Shown here: positions 1 to 8,380 of the stretch, piece by piece
Layout of the letters: each line of letters starts with the position of its first letter
Position numbering within the stretch: the first letter of the stretch is position 1
Assembly (NCBI GenBank): GCA_016708125.1
Contig: JADJGF010000001.1
Coordinates: 2,440,001-2,504,000, forward strand
Length of the DNA: 64,000 nt
Direction: 5' to 3'
From: Ignavibacteriota bacterium
Lineage (GTDB): Bacteria > Bacteroidota > Ignavibacteria > Ignavibacteriales > Melioribacteraceae
Made by a program: the position numbers and the translations under genes
Notes under the pieces: model-generated
Databases searched by the model: none
Told to the model about the DNA's origin: nothing
The model's input: the letters and a program-made list of their open reading frames with translations, nothing else

Positions 1-461
1 AATCAAAATCTGATTATAGATTAATTGATTTGCGTAAACCGGAAGAATTTGCAAAGTATAATATCCCAACTTCTGAAAATATTCAACTTGATAAATTGCT
101 AAATTCAGAATTACAGCGAAATGAAAAATTAATTCTTTATTCAGATAATGATATTGAAGCAACGCAAGCTTGGTTTTTATTGAAGACAAATAATTTTAAA
201 GGAATAAATATTATTCCCGGTGGATTAAATAATTGGAAAGATAATATTTTATTCCCCAAATGTGATTGCGGAGAAAATCCTTCTGCTGAGCAGAAACATA
301 AACATGATAAACTTGCTGAAGTTAGTAAATATTTTGGCGGAAATATTCAGACAAATTCTGCAGCAGAATCATTTGTTAAAAATGAAATGCCGCAATTAGC
401 AGCTCCAAACGGAATAACATTAAAGAAAACATCCGGGAAGAAAAAAAGAGAAGGTTGTTAA
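1..461 (+). CDS. Rhodanese-like domain protein, C-terminal part (5' end outside window)
   Basis: The reading frame is open from the left edge, so the start lies upstream. The visible part begins DYRLIDLRKPEEF, the canonical second strand of a rhodanese fold. It continues through NIP and a KLILYSDND segment to IIPGGLNNWK, the usual end of the domain. Rhodaneses carry a catalytic cysteine where this protein reads LYSDND, so a serine appears to replace it and sulfur transfer is doubtful. After the domain comes a Cys-containing linker (KCDCGENP) and a Lys-rich tail ending in GKKKREGC. A non-catalytic rhodanese or a fusion with an upstream domain are both possible. The domain call is good; the function is unknown. 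Confidence 0.6.
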   Translation, partial: SKSDYRLIDLRKPEEFAKYNIPTSENIQLDKLLNSELQRNEKLILYSDNDIEATQAWFLLKTNNFKGINIIPGGLNNWKDNILFPKCDCGENPSAEQKHKHDKLAEVSKYFGGNIQTNSAAESFVKNEMPQLAAPNGITLKKTSGKKKREGC

Positions 462-464
462 TTT

Positions 465-501
465 CAAAAAAAATATTCTCCCGCAAAAATGTGGGAGAAT
501 A
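465..501 (-). terminator. Intrinsic terminator for the MarR-type gene
   Basis: Positions 474-484 (TATTCTCCCGC) and 491-501 pair as an 11-bp stem with one G-U wobble and an AAAAAT loop. An A-run at 466-473 gives the U-tract when read on the minus strand, so it terminates the minus-strand gene ending at 512. The plus-strand side lacks a U-tract. Confidence 0.75.
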
Positions 502-511
502 AATATCCAAA

Positions 512-982
512 TTATTCTACATCTAATTTTTGTCTATTTGAATCACTCCACAATTCTAAAGCATTTATTAATTCTTTCATAATTACTGCAACAAATTCTT
601 GCTTTTCATTTTCAAAATTATTTAAAATGTTTTGATGCAGTTCAATATGTTTTTTTGTTAATAAATTTATAAACTTTTTGCTTTCCGGAGTTAAATCAAC
701 TAAGTGGTTTCGCTTATCAGAATTATCGATTCTTCTTACAATATATTTTTTATCTTCCAAACTTGTTAAAATATGTGTAACTCTTCCGGCGCTAATTTCT
801 AATTCTTCAATCATTTCTTTAATTGAAACTGTAGATTTTTTCGCAAACATTCTTAAACACTTTAATTCGGTTGGAGTAAGATTAAAAAGAGCGGCAAAAC
901 TGCTTTCCTTTTTGTTGCATGCTCTTGAAAGTCTGCATGTTAATTCAGACATTTCGATTGCTTGAGATTTTGTAATATTCAT
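512..982 (-). CDS. MarR-family transcriptional regulator
   Basis: This 156-residue protein has MarR family length. It carries the winged-helix core: a helix reading FAALFNLTPTELKCLRMFA, a recognition segment around EELEISAGRVTHILTSLE, and a wing with the characteristic DNSDKRNHLVDLTPESKKF (compare the D-x-R-D/S-x-R signature of MarR wings). Such proteins are dimeric repressors or activators that respond to small molecules or redox state. It is divergent from galE across 151 bp, so it could control itself, the sugar operon, or distant genes; the sequence does not decide. An N-terminal cysteine pair (Cys17, Cys23) might be redox-active, which is speculation. Confidence 0.85.
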   Translation of the reverse strand: MNITKSQAIEMSELTCRLSRACNKKESSFAALFNLTPTELKCLRMFAKKSTVSIKEMIEELEISAGRVTHILTSLEDKKYIVRRIDNSDKRNHLVDLTPESKKFINLLTKKHIELHQNILNNFENEKQEFVAVIMKELINALELWSDSNRQKLDVE

Positions 983-1133
983 AATTCCATCAATTTTTTT
1001 TACTTTAGGATGTAAAGTAAAATATTCTTATATAATTATCAAATATTTCATTTTATAAAATAATTTCATTTATTGGCTTAAGAAAATATTTACTATTATT
1101 TTGTATCTTTAGAAAAAAATGGATAAAAATTAA

Positions 1134-2108
1134 ATGAAAGTTTTAGTAACCGGCGGTGCGGGATATATTGGTTCTCATTTTGTAAAAATATTGAATGAGA
1201 AAAATATTGAAGTTGTTGTACTTGATAATTTGAGCAGAGGTCACAAAGAAGCTGTTCCAAATAATGTTAAATTAGAAAATGTAGATTTATTAGATTTTCA
1301 AAATTTGGATAAAGTTTTTCAAAATCAATATTTTGATGCAGTAGTTCATTTTGCAGCATTTGCATACGTTGGTGAATCTGTTGAAAACCCAAGCCAGTAT
1401 TATGAAAATAATGTTGTTGGTAGTTATAATTTACTTAAAGCTTGTTTACAAAATAATGTTAAAAAATTTGTTTTTTCTTCAACATGTTCGCTATATGGAA
1501 ATCCGGAAATTATTCCTATTTCTGAAAATCAAAAAACAAATCCAATAAATCCTTATGCACAGACAAAATTAATGATTGAAAATATGTTGAAAGATTTTAA
1601 TAATTCATACGGTTTAAAATATGTTACGTTAAGATATTTTAATGCTGCCGGTGCTGATTTCAGCGGAGAAATTGGTGAAAGTCACAATCCGGAGCCGCAT
1701 TTAATTCCAATAGTTTTGAATACTGCATTAGGCTTAAGAGAAAAAGTTTTAATTTTTGGCGATGATTATGAAACAAAGGATGGAACTTGTATCCGCGATT
1801 ATATTCATATAAATGATTTAGGTGATGCTCACTTTAAAGCTATTGAATATTTAAAAAGTAATGAAAAGAGTAATATTTTTAATTTGGGAACCGGCGAAGG
1901 TAATTCTGTAAAAGAAATTATACATTCTGCCGAAAGAATTACGAAGTTAAAAATTAATTATGAAATTGTCGAAAGAAGAGAGGGCGATCCGGCAATTCTT
2001 GTAGCAGATAATAAAAAATCGAAAGAAATTTTAGGCTGGAATCCAAAATATAAACTTGATGAAATTTTATCATCTGCATTTACTTGGCACAAAAATAAAA
2101 GGTATTAA
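1134..2108 (+). CDS. galE: UDP-glucose 4-epimerase
   Basis: This extended short-chain dehydrogenase of 324 residues interconverts UDP-glucose and UDP-galactose (or the N-acetyl forms) with bound NAD. The Rossmann motif GGAGYIGSH lies at residues 7-15. The catalytic Ser/Thr region SSTCS is at 115-119 and the Tyr141-x3-Lys145 pair reads YAQTK. GTCIRDYIHINDL is a GalE signature. The length matches the family. It starts a same-strand run with rfbC and ugd: its stop abuts the next start without a gap, so the three are almost certainly co-transcribed for surface polysaccharide precursors. Substrate range (Glc versus GlcNAc) cannot be read from the sequence. Confidence 0.93.
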   Translation: MKVLVTGGAGYIGSHFVKILNEKNIEVVVLDNLSRGHKEAVPNNVKLENVDLLDFQNLDKVFQNQYFDAVVHFAAFAYVGESVENPSQYYENNVVGSYNLLKACLQNNVKKFVFSSTCSLYGNPEIIPISENQKTNPINPYAQTKLMIENMLKDFNNSYGLKYVTLRYFNAAGADFSGEIGESHNPEPHLIPIVLNTALGLREKVLIFGDDYETKDGTCIRDYIHINDLGDAHFKAIEYLKSNEKSNIFNLGTGEGNSVKEIIHSAERITKLKINYEIVERREGDPAILVADNKKSKEILGWNPKYKLDEILSSAFTWHKNKRY

Positions 2109-2675
2109 ATGGTTAAAAAAGTTGACACACCTTTTCGCGATCTATTTATTGTTAAACCGGATATTTTTAAAGATGATAGAGGTTACTTTTATGAATCTTT
2201 TTCTGAGAAAAAATATTTAGAGCTTGGTATAAATTTAAAATTTGTTCAAGATAATATTTCATTTTCAAGTTACGGAACTATTAGAGGTTTGCATTATCAA
2301 GTTGGAGAATTTGCACAAGGAAAATTGTGTCAAGTTTTATTTGGTAAAGTTTTGGATGTTGCCGTTGATATCAGATTTAATTCACCAACGTTTGGAAAAA
2401 GTTTTGGTGTAGAATTATCCCAAGAAAATAAAAAACAATTATGGATTCCACCCGGTTTTGCACACGGATTTTCAGTTTTATCGGAAACAGCAATTTTTAG
2501 CTATAAATGTACAAACTATTATAGCAAAGAACATGAAAGATGTATTATTTATAATGATTCAAGTTTAAAAATAAACTGGAAAATTAAAAATCCGATTATA
2601 TCCGATAAAGATTTAATTGGAAGTAATTTTTCAGAAATTAAAGAAGATTTTTTTTATAAAATTAATTTGGAGTAA
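2109..2675 (+). CDS. rfbC: dTDP-4-dehydrorhamnose 3,5-epimerase family protein
   Basis: The 188-residue cupin-fold epimerase converts dTDP-4-keto-6-deoxyglucose to dTDP-4-keto-rhamnose. RGLHYQ at 59-64 contains the catalytic base His62. WIPPGFAHGF at 112-121 and the downstream Tyr132 region (FSYKCTNYYS) are family signatures. Length is typical. The ATG directly follows the galE stop, indicating translational coupling, and ugd follows after 3 bp. The matching reductase rfbD lies 2.6 kb downstream, but rfbA and rfbB are not in this window. Some homologues act on related 4-keto sugars, so the exact product is family-level inference. Confidence 0.88.
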   Translation: MVKKVDTPFRDLFIVKPDIFKDDRGYFYESFSEKKYLELGINLKFVQDNISFSSYGTIRGLHYQVGEFAQGKLCQVLFGKVLDVAVDIRFNSPTFGKSFGVELSQENKKQLWIPPGFAHGFSVLSETAIFSYKCTNYYSKEHERCIIYNDSSLKINWKIKNPIISDKDLIGSNFSEIKEDFFYKINLE

Positions 2676-2678
2676 AAT

Positions 2679-4007
2679 ATGAAAATTTCGGTTATAGGAA
2701 CCGGTTACGTTGGATTAGTTTCAGGAACTTGTTTTGCTGAAATGGGAAATGACGTAATCTGTGTTGATAATAATCCGACTAAACTTGCTCAATTAAAAAA
2801 AGCGGAAGTTCCGATTTATGAGCCAGGACTTGATTTACTTTTCTATAGAAATATTGCAAAAAACAGACTTCATTTTACCGACGATTTAAAATCAGCAGTT
2901 TTGGATTGTGAAGTAATTATGCTTTGTCTTCCAACCCCGCAAGGAGAAGATGGCTCAGCAGATCTAAAATATGTTTATGGAATTTCTGAAGACATCGGAA
3001 AAATTTTAAGTGAAAACCCCGGACACGAATTCAAAATTATTGCAAATAAAAGTACAGTTCCAGTTGGAACATCATCTGCGGTTACAAAAATTCTTAGAAA
3101 ATATAATATTAATAATTTTGAAGTTGTATCGAATCCCGAGTTTTTAAGAGAAGGATTTGCCGTTGATGATTTTATGAAACCTGATAGAATAGTAATCGGC
3201 GCATCCACCGAACAGGCAATGAATAAAATGAAATCTCTTTACTATCCATTTGTGCTCAAAGGAAGTTCAATTATTGAAATGAATCCGGAAAGCTCTGAAG
3301 TAACAAAATATGCCGCAAATTCATATTTAGCTATGAGAATAACTTATATGAATGAACTTGCAAATTTTTGCGAAGTAGTTGGAGCAAATATTGATTTGGT
3401 TAGAAAAGGAATGGGCTCCGATACAAGAATTGGAAAACGGTTTTTATATGCCGGTATTGGTTACGGTGGTTCTTGTTTTCCTAAAGATGTAAATGCATTG
3501 ATTAAAACATCAAAAGAAAATGGTTCCGAAATGAGATTGCTTTCGCTTGTTGATATAGTTAATAAAGATCAGAAACAAGTCATTGTTAAAAAAATATTTA
3601 AACATTTTGGTGAAAATATTGAAGGAATGAAATTTGCGGTTTGGGGATTAGCTTTTAAACCTAACACAGACGATATGCGCGAAGCTCCTTCGGTTGTAAT
3701 TATTGAAGAATTACTTAAACGCGGTGCAAAAGTTACGGCTTATGATCCGGAAGCAATGGAGAATGCAAAATTCTATTTGCAAGACCGTGTTGAATACGCC
3801 GAAGACCAGTATAAAGCAGTAAAAGAAGCAGATGCATTATTGGTTTTAACAGAATGGAATGAATTCAATAATCCGGATTTAGAGCAAGTAAAATCTTTAT
3901 TAACGCAGCCGGTAATTTTTGACGGACGAAACGTATTTAATAGAAGAAAAACTAAAGAATTGGGTTTTACACATTACAGCATTGGTAAAACACCAATTAT
4001 TCAATAA
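2679..4007 (+). CDS. ugd: UDP-glucose 6-dehydrogenase
   Basis: A 442-residue NAD-dependent enzyme oxidising UDP-glucose twice to UDP-glucuronate, a precursor for capsule, exopolysaccharide or lipid modification. The N-terminal Rossmann motif GTGYVG is at 7-12. The catalytic cysteine is Cys266 in GYGGSCFPKD. The C-terminal UDP-binding domain includes WGLAFKPNTDDMREAPS. Length fits the family. An ATG after GGAGTAAAAT gives the start. Third gene of galE-rfbC-ugd. Its stop codon ends exactly where the convergent bshA gene ends, with no terminator between, so the two transcripts must run into each other. Confidence 0.95.
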   Translation: MKISVIGTGYVGLVSGTCFAEMGNDVICVDNNPTKLAQLKKAEVPIYEPGLDLLFYRNIAKNRLHFTDDLKSAVLDCEVIMLCLPTPQGEDGSADLKYVYGISEDIGKILSENPGHEFKIIANKSTVPVGTSSAVTKILRKYNINNFEVVSNPEFLREGFAVDDFMKPDRIVIGASTEQAMNKMKSLYYPFVLKGSSIIEMNPESSEVTKYAANSYLAMRITYMNELANFCEVVGANIDLVRKGMGSDTRIGKRFLYAGIGYGGSCFPKDVNALIKTSKENGSEMRLLSLVDIVNKDQKQVIVKKIFKHFGENIEGMKFAVWGLAFKPNTDDMREAPSVVIIEELLKRGAKVTAYDPEAMENAKFYLQDRVEYAEDQYKAVKEADALLVLTEWNEFNNPDLEQVKSLLTQPVIFDGRNVFNRRKTKELGFTHYSIGKTPIIQ

Positions 4008-5135
4008 TTATTGATTTAAAATTTTCTCGTAATATTTGATATATTGAGGAACAATTAACTTCTTCTCAAAATAATCCTCAGATCTTTTTCTGGAATTTTT
4101 TGAGAAGGAGTGAAATTTTTTCTTATTTGTTAAAAGCTCCAAAGCATATTTTGCCATTCTATCAACATCACCAAATTCTGCAATAAATCCAGTTGTATTA
4201 TGAATTATTAATTCCGGCAATCCGCCAACACTTGATCCAATTACCGGAACTCCGCAAGCCATTGCTTCAAGCGCAGATAAACCAAAACTTTCTTGTTGAG
4301 ATGGAAGTAAGAAAATATCTGCAACACTTAAAAGATTTTCTAATCCGTCTTGTTTTCCTAAAAATAAAACATTGTGTTCTAACTTTAATTCGCGTGTTAA
4401 TCTTTCACATTCCGATCTATCAGGTCCATCGCCAATTAAAATTAATTTTGTAGGAATTATTTTATTTACTTTTTCTAAAATCCTAATTGTATCACTAACT
4501 CTTTTAACCGGTCTAAAGTTTGAAGTATGGATTAAAATCTTTTCTCCGTTTGGTGCAACGTGATCTTTAAATTGTTTGTTGCAAACCGGTTTGTAAGTCT
4601 CCGTATCAATAAAATTATAAATTACTTCAATATCTTTTTCAATGTGATAATTTGTTAAAGTTTTTTCTTTTAAAAATCTGGAAACCGCAGTTACGCCATC
4701 ACTTTCCTCAATGCTCAATTTCATAAGCGGTAGGAAAGATGGTTCAAGTCCAACAAGTGTTATATCAGTTCCATGAAGTGTTGTAACAATTTTAATATCC
4801 GATCCATTTTTTCTTAAAATTTGTTTTGCTAAATATGCGCTTGTTGCATGCGGAATTGCATAATGAACGTGAAGCAAATCCAATTGTTCATATTCAATAA
4901 CTTCTAACATTTTACTTGTTAATGCCAAGCTGTAAAGCTGATGTTCAAATAATGGGTAATTGCTTACTTCAACTTCATGATAATAAATATTTTCAACAAA
5001 TTGCGTTAATCGGTGCGGAAGTGCATAACTTATAAAATGAATTTCGTGTCCAAGTGATGCTAATTCTTTTCCTAATTCTGTAGCAACAACTCCGCTTCCG
5101 CCATAAGTAGGATAACATGTTATTCCAATTTTCAT
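4008..5135 (-). CDS. bshA: N-acetyl-alpha-D-glucosaminyl L-malate synthase (bacillithiol biosynthesis)
   Basis: A GT4-family GT-B glycosyltransferase that joins UDP-GlcNAc to L-malate, the first step of bacillithiol synthesis. The start MKIGITCYPTYGGSGVVATE is the BshA hallmark. HGTDITLVG (121-129), SNFRPVKR (205-212) and ESFGLSALEAMACGVP (282-297) are shared donor- and acceptor-site motifs. I place the start at 5135, where AGAAAGAAA precedes the ATG and the conserved N-terminus begins; an in-frame extension to 5186 lacks family sequence. 375 residues is the usual size. A YpdA homologue lies at 27.2 kb, but bshB and bshC are not in the window. It is divergent from rfbD. Confidence 0.93.
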   Translation of the reverse strand: MKIGITCYPTYGGSGVVATELGKELASLGHEIHFISYALPHRLTQFVENIYYHEVEVSNYPLFEHQLYSLALTSKMLEVIEYEQLDLLHVHYAIPHATSAYLAKQILRKNGSDIKIVTTLHGTDITLVGLEPSFLPLMKLSIEESDGVTAVSRFLKEKTLTNYHIEKDIEVIYNFIDTETYKPVCNKQFKDHVAPNGEKILIHTSNFRPVKRVSDTIRILEKVNKIIPTKLILIGDGPDRSECERLTRELKLEHNVLFLGKQDGLENLLSVADIFLLPSQQESFGLSALEAMACGVPVIGSSVGGLPELIIHNTTGFIAEFGDVDRMAKYALELLTNKKKFHSFSKNSRKRSEDYFEKKLIVPQYIKYYEKILNQ

Positions 5136-5280
5136 ATAATTTCTTTCTGGATAATGAACTGAGTTTGATAGATTTATCAATAACAAAATAATTGTTTAAT
5201 TGAAAATACTAATTTATTCCAATTTATTTTATTATAAGTATATTTGAAAAATAATTTTAATAACAAATTAATTTTAGTAA

Positions 5281-6189
5281 ATGTTAAAAAAGAGAATTTT
5301 ATTAGTTGGTTCCAACGGAATGTTAGGACAAAGTGTTGTTGAATTATTAAAAATTCGGAATGATGTTGAATTATTTTTAGCTTCTGCAGAAGACAATTCG
5401 TTTTTTCCGGAAATAAATTATTCAAAGTTAGATATTTCAAATAAAAAAGAAGTTAAAAATTTAGTAATGAATTTTTATCCTGATTTTATTATAAATGTTG
5501 CTGCATATACTAATGTTGATAAATGCGAAACTGAAAAAGAACTTGCATGGAATATTAACGTAAACGGGGTTGAATATTTGGCAAAATATGCAGTTCCAAG
5601 TAATGCACATTTAATTCATATTTCAACTGATTATGTGTTTGATGGAAAAGAAGGACCGTACTCTGAAGTTGATTTGCCAAACCCAATCAGTTATTACGGA
5701 AGAAGCAAATTAGCCGGCGAAAATGTGATAAAAAGATTCGATATAAAAAGTACAATTTTGCGGACAAATGTTTTATTCGGGTCAACAAAATTTGGAAGAC
5801 CTGATTTTGTAAAATGGGTTTTTGATTCGCTTACAAAAAATCAGAAAATTAAAATTGTTACCGATCAAATTAATAATCCAACTTTTATTGATGACTTAGC
5901 TTTGGCAATTGTTGCAATTTGTGATTCTAATAAAACCGGATTATTCAATATCGGCGGTAGTGAACTTCTAAATCGTTTTGAATTTACAAAAAAAATTGCC
6001 GAATTTTTTAATTTAGATTTTTCACTTGTAGAACCAATTATAACAAAGGAATTAAATCAGCCAGCATTGCGACCTCTAAATTCCGGATTAATAAATTTGA
6101 AAGCTGAAACGGAATTGAATTATAAACCTAAACCGCTGAATGAATGTTTTAAAATTATCAATCAACATTGGAAAAATAATTTAAAGTAA
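5281..6189 (+). CDS. rfbD: dTDP-4-dehydrorhamnose reductase
   Basis: This SDR enzyme of 302 residues reduces dTDP-4-keto-L-rhamnose to dTDP-L-rhamnose. It shows the nucleotide-binding motif GSNGMLGQ (10-17), VAAYTNVDKCE (73-83), ISTDYVFDG (114-122) and the catalytic pair Tyr139-x3-Lys143 in YYGRSKLAGE. Length and motif order are classical for RfbD/RmlD. The gene is divergent from bshA across about 145 bp and is followed after 3 bp by a HAD phosphatase, suggesting a two-gene transcript. With rfbC upstream, the organism probably makes rhamnose-containing surface glycans. rfbA and rfbB must be elsewhere. Confidence 0.93.
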   Translation: MLKKRILLVGSNGMLGQSVVELLKIRNDVELFLASAEDNSFFPEINYSKLDISNKKEVKNLVMNFYPDFIINVAAYTNVDKCETEKELAWNINVNGVEYLAKYAVPSNAHLIHISTDYVFDGKEGPYSEVDLPNPISYYGRSKLAGENVIKRFDIKSTILRTNVLFGSTKFGRPDFVKWVFDSLTKNQKIKIVTDQINNPTFIDDLALAIVAICDSNKTGLFNIGGSELLNRFEFTKKIAEFFNLDFSLVEPIITKELNQPALRPLNSGLINLKAETELNYKPKPLNECFKIINQHWKNNLK

Positions 6190-6192
6190 AAA

Positions 6193-6969
6193 ATGAATTT
6201 CGTTGAAAAATATGATGGATTTATTTTTGATCTTGATGGAACAATTTATCTTGAAGACAAAATTATTCCAAATGCCGTAAAAGTTATAAATAAATTAAAA
6301 TCATTAAATAAAAAAATAGTTTTCATTTCTAATAAAACTACCGGAAGTATTGAGGATTATTATAGTTTTCTTTTTTCACATGGATTTAAAATTAATAAGA
6401 ATCAATTTTTAACTGCAACAGTAATAACGAAAAAATACTTAGCAAATAAATATTACGGTAAAAAGTTTTTTGCAATTGCCGAAAAAAAATTCATAATGGA
6501 AATTGAATCTGCTGGGTTGGAGTATTGTGAAAATGCTAATAAAATTGATTTGATTATTGTAACATTAGATAGAACTCTAAATTATCAAAAACTGGAAATT
6601 GCGGGAAAAGCCTTAGATAATGGGGCAAAATTTTTTGCGGCAAATATTGATAATACATGTCCAATTAATGGCGGTGAAATTTTAGATGCCGGTTCAACAA
6701 TTTCCGCATTAGAAAAAAGAACAAATAAAAAATTGCAGAAACATTTTGGAAAACCATCAAGATACATGTTCAATGAAATTATGAATTTGATAAATTTACA
6801 TCCGCAAAAATGTTTAATTATTGGTGACAGATTAGAGACCGATATTGCAATGGGCAATAAATTTGGTGTTGATACTGCATTAGTTCAAACCGGAGTTTCA
6901 AAAGATATAGTTCATCTTTCAAAAAATCATCCAACATATACGATCAATTCTATAAATAATTTACTTTAG
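6193..6969 (+). CDS. HAD-IIA family phosphatase (NagD-like)
   Basis: A 258-residue HAD hydrolase with the first motif FIFDLDGTIYLED (Asp13 nucleophile, Asp15 acid/base), motif II FISNKTTGS, a C2-type cap between motifs II and III (roughly residues 75-175), and motif IV IIGDRLETDIAMGNKFG followed by TALVQTGVS. These are HAD-IIA (NagD / p-nitrophenyl phosphatase) signatures. Such enzymes dephosphorylate nucleotides, sugar phosphates or glycolytic side products. The physiological substrate cannot be read here. It starts 3 bp after rfbD, so co-expression is likely, which may hint at a sugar-phosphate role. Confidence 0.88.
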   Translation: MNFVEKYDGFIFDLDGTIYLEDKIIPNAVKVINKLKSLNKKIVFISNKTTGSIEDYYSFLFSHGFKINKNQFLTATVITKKYLANKYYGKKFFAIAEKKFIMEIESAGLEYCENANKIDLIIVTLDRTLNYQKLEIAGKALDNGAKFFAANIDNTCPINGGEILDAGSTISALEKRTNKKLQKHFGKPSRYMFNEIMNLINLHPQKCLIIGDRLETDIAMGNKFGVDTALVQTGVSKDIVHLSKNHPTYTINSINNLL

Positions 6970-7021
6970 TAATTATTAAAATTTATTAAGAAGTTGTAAA
7001 AGTCATATTTATTTAATAATT

Positions 7022-7047
7022 TTATTATGAGCATATGCTCATAATAA
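7022..7047. promoter_or_regulatory. 26-bp perfect palindrome, probable operator
   Basis: Positions 7022-7034 and 7035-7047 are exact reverse complements (13 bp each), with core TGAGCATATGCTCA. The site ends 3 bp before the ATG of the DUF134 gene, where a ribosome-binding site would normally sit. It has no unpaired loop and no U-tract, so a protein operator is more likely than a terminator. The helix-turn-helix DUF134 protein next to it is the obvious candidate ligand; that is inference. Confidence 0.65.
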
Positions 7048-7050
7048 TTT

Positions 7051-7326
7051 ATGCCGAGACCAAAAAAAAATAGATGTATAAGCTGTAATCCAACAGCAAA
7101 TTATTATAAGCCGCAAGGAATTCCGTTAAAATTTTTAGACGAAATAATTTTAGAACGTGATGAATTTGAAGCAATAAATTTAGCTGATTTAGAAAATCTC
7201 TCTCAGGAAGAAGCTGCGGATAAAATGAAAATTTCTAGAGCAACATTTGGAAGAATTATAAAAAGTGCACGAAATAAAATTGCCGAATGTATAATAAACG
7301 GTAAGGCAATTAAAATTAATAATTAA
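7051..7326 (+). CDS. DUF134 family DNA-binding protein
   Basis: A 91-residue member of the DUF134 (UPF0251) family. It shows the N-terminal MPRPKKNRC start, a Cys9-x2-Cys12 pair, and YYKPQGIPLKFLDE, followed by a sigma-like helix-turn-helix (DLENLSQEEAADKMKISRATFGRI). It ends in the family tail KIAECIINGKAIKI. DUF134 proteins often lie beside NifX/NifB-like iron-molybdenum cofactor domain genes, and here such a gene follows after 15 bp. The 26-bp palindrome abutting the start suggests autoregulation. A metal or redox signal is possible given the cysteines, but no function is established from sequence alone. Confidence 0.85.
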   Translation: MPRPKKNRCISCNPTANYYKPQGIPLKFLDEIILERDEFEAINLADLENLSQEEAADKMKISRATFGRIIKSARNKIAECIINGKAIKINN

Positions 7327-7341
7327 ATATTGAGGTATAAA

Positions 7342-7740
7342 ATGAAAATAGCAGTAGCAACAGATGATTTTAAAACAGTAACCGGACATGTTGGAAGATG
7401 TAATGGTTTTCTTGTTTATGAAATTTTAGATGGAAAAATTGTTAATCAAGAAAAACGAGAAAATAATTTTACTAATCATAAACATAGCCATGATCATGAT
7501 CATTCGCACAATCATACTCATAATCATGAACATTCTTCAGCTCATTCAAATTTATTGGATGGTTTGCAAGATTGTACTGATTTAATTTGCACCTCTGCAG
7601 GCTGGAGATTACAAGAAGATTTTATAAATAATGGCAAAAATTTAATTTTCACAAATGAAGAAATTGCAGAAAACGCAGCTTTAAAACTTTTCAATGGTAC
7701 TTTAGAAATAAATGAAAACGGTTCATGTCACTCACATTAA
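7342..7740 (+). CDS. NifX/NifB-like dinitrogenase iron-molybdenum cofactor domain protein with His-rich insert
   Basis: A 132-residue protein with the small RNase-H-like fold of the dinitrogenase Fe-Mo cofactor family. It opens MKIAVATDDFKTVTGHVGRC, and VYEILDGK and LICTSAGWRLQEDF follow. Between residues 46 and 68 is an insertion with eleven histidines, mostly alternating (HDHDHSHNHTHNHEH), and the C-terminus is CHSH. Both look like metal-binding segments. The start at 7342 is chosen because GAGG sits 7 bp upstream and the conserved N-terminus begins there; a TTG 12 bp earlier is less likely. No nif genes are present, so this is one of the many non-nitrogenase members. A metal or Fe-S chaperone role is inference. 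Confidence 0.8.
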   Translation: MKIAVATDDFKTVTGHVGRCNGFLVYEILDGKIVNQEKRENNFTNHKHSHDHDHSHNHTHNHEHSSAHSNLLDGLQDCTDLICTSAGWRLQEDFINNGKNLIFTNEEIAENAALKLFNGTLEINENGSCHSH

Positions 7741-7822
7741 AAGTTAAACTAAGGAAATTTCAAAAAAAATGATTTAATTTTTTTATTTTGGTAAATACAA
7801 ACTAAAATATTTGAGAATTTTG

Positions 7823-8365
7823 ATGGTGTTAAAAAACATATTTTTTTTACTTTTTGTAACTTCAAATATTTTTTGTCAATTTCAATCTAATTTGCACACA
7901 TCGGGACCATCATTAGGATTTTCATTTCTTGGTTCCACAGTTCAATTAGGGATTAACCATGAATACGGAATTGATCTTGATAACACAGAAAATTCCAAAA
8001 TAGGAAAATTAGGTATTGGCGGAATTTTTAGATCATGGAGTTATTCTGAAATTTTTCCGGAAGTTGAATGGAATTACACAAATATTTTATTTGGATTTCA
8101 GACCAATTACCATTTTAAATTAAAAAATGAAAGATTTGATCCTTGGGCGGGATTAATTATTGCTTATGATTTTAATGATGTTAACAAACAAATATTGGTC
8201 GAAAACGCGAATGTTAGTGAAGTTGATAAAGGTGGATTATGGTTTGGAGCGCAAGCCGGAATGAGATATTGGTTGAACACTAAAATGGCATTTAACATAA
8301 GAATAGGTTTCGGAACTTTGAGTTATAGTGCTTTAGATTTAGGAATTGATTATTCATTTCGCTAA
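7823..8365 (+). CDS. Outer-membrane beta-barrel-like protein of unknown function
   Basis: 180 residues with a signal peptide (hydrophobic stretch IFFLLFVTSNIFCQ) and then alternating amphipathic segments rich in Gly and aromatics, such as GKLGIGGIFRSWSY, TNILFGFQTNYHF and DPWAGLIIAYDF. The chain ends in YSFR, in keeping with an eight-stranded barrel whose last strand has an aromatic near the end. The ATG at 7823 is preferred over a TTG at 7811, because TTGAG lies 8 bp before it. I do not recognise a specific family. Its neighbours are unrelated. It faces the HEAT-like gene downstream, with an inverted repeat between. Confidence 0.6.
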   Translation: MVLKNIFFLLFVTSNIFCQFQSNLHTSGPSLGFSFLGSTVQLGINHEYGIDLDNTENSKIGKLGIGGIFRSWSYSEIFPEVEWNYTNILFGFQTNYHFKLKNERFDPWAGLIIAYDFNDVNKQILVENANVSEVDKGGLWFGAQAGMRYWLNTKMAFNIRIGFGTLSYSALDLGIDYSFR

Positions 8366-8380
8366 ATCGGTAAGGGGAGT

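Noticed and set aside
678..965. 95-codon plus-strand open frame
   Set aside because: Antisense to the MarR-type gene, without ribosome-binding site or domain.
5177..5440. 87-codon minus-strand open frame upstream of bshA
   Set aside because: Overlaps the start of rfbD and bshA's leader and shows no conserved sequence.
7342..7740. A nitrogen-fixation gene cluster
   Set aside because: Only a NifX-like domain protein and DUF134 are present; no nifHDK, nifE/N or nifB are in the window.
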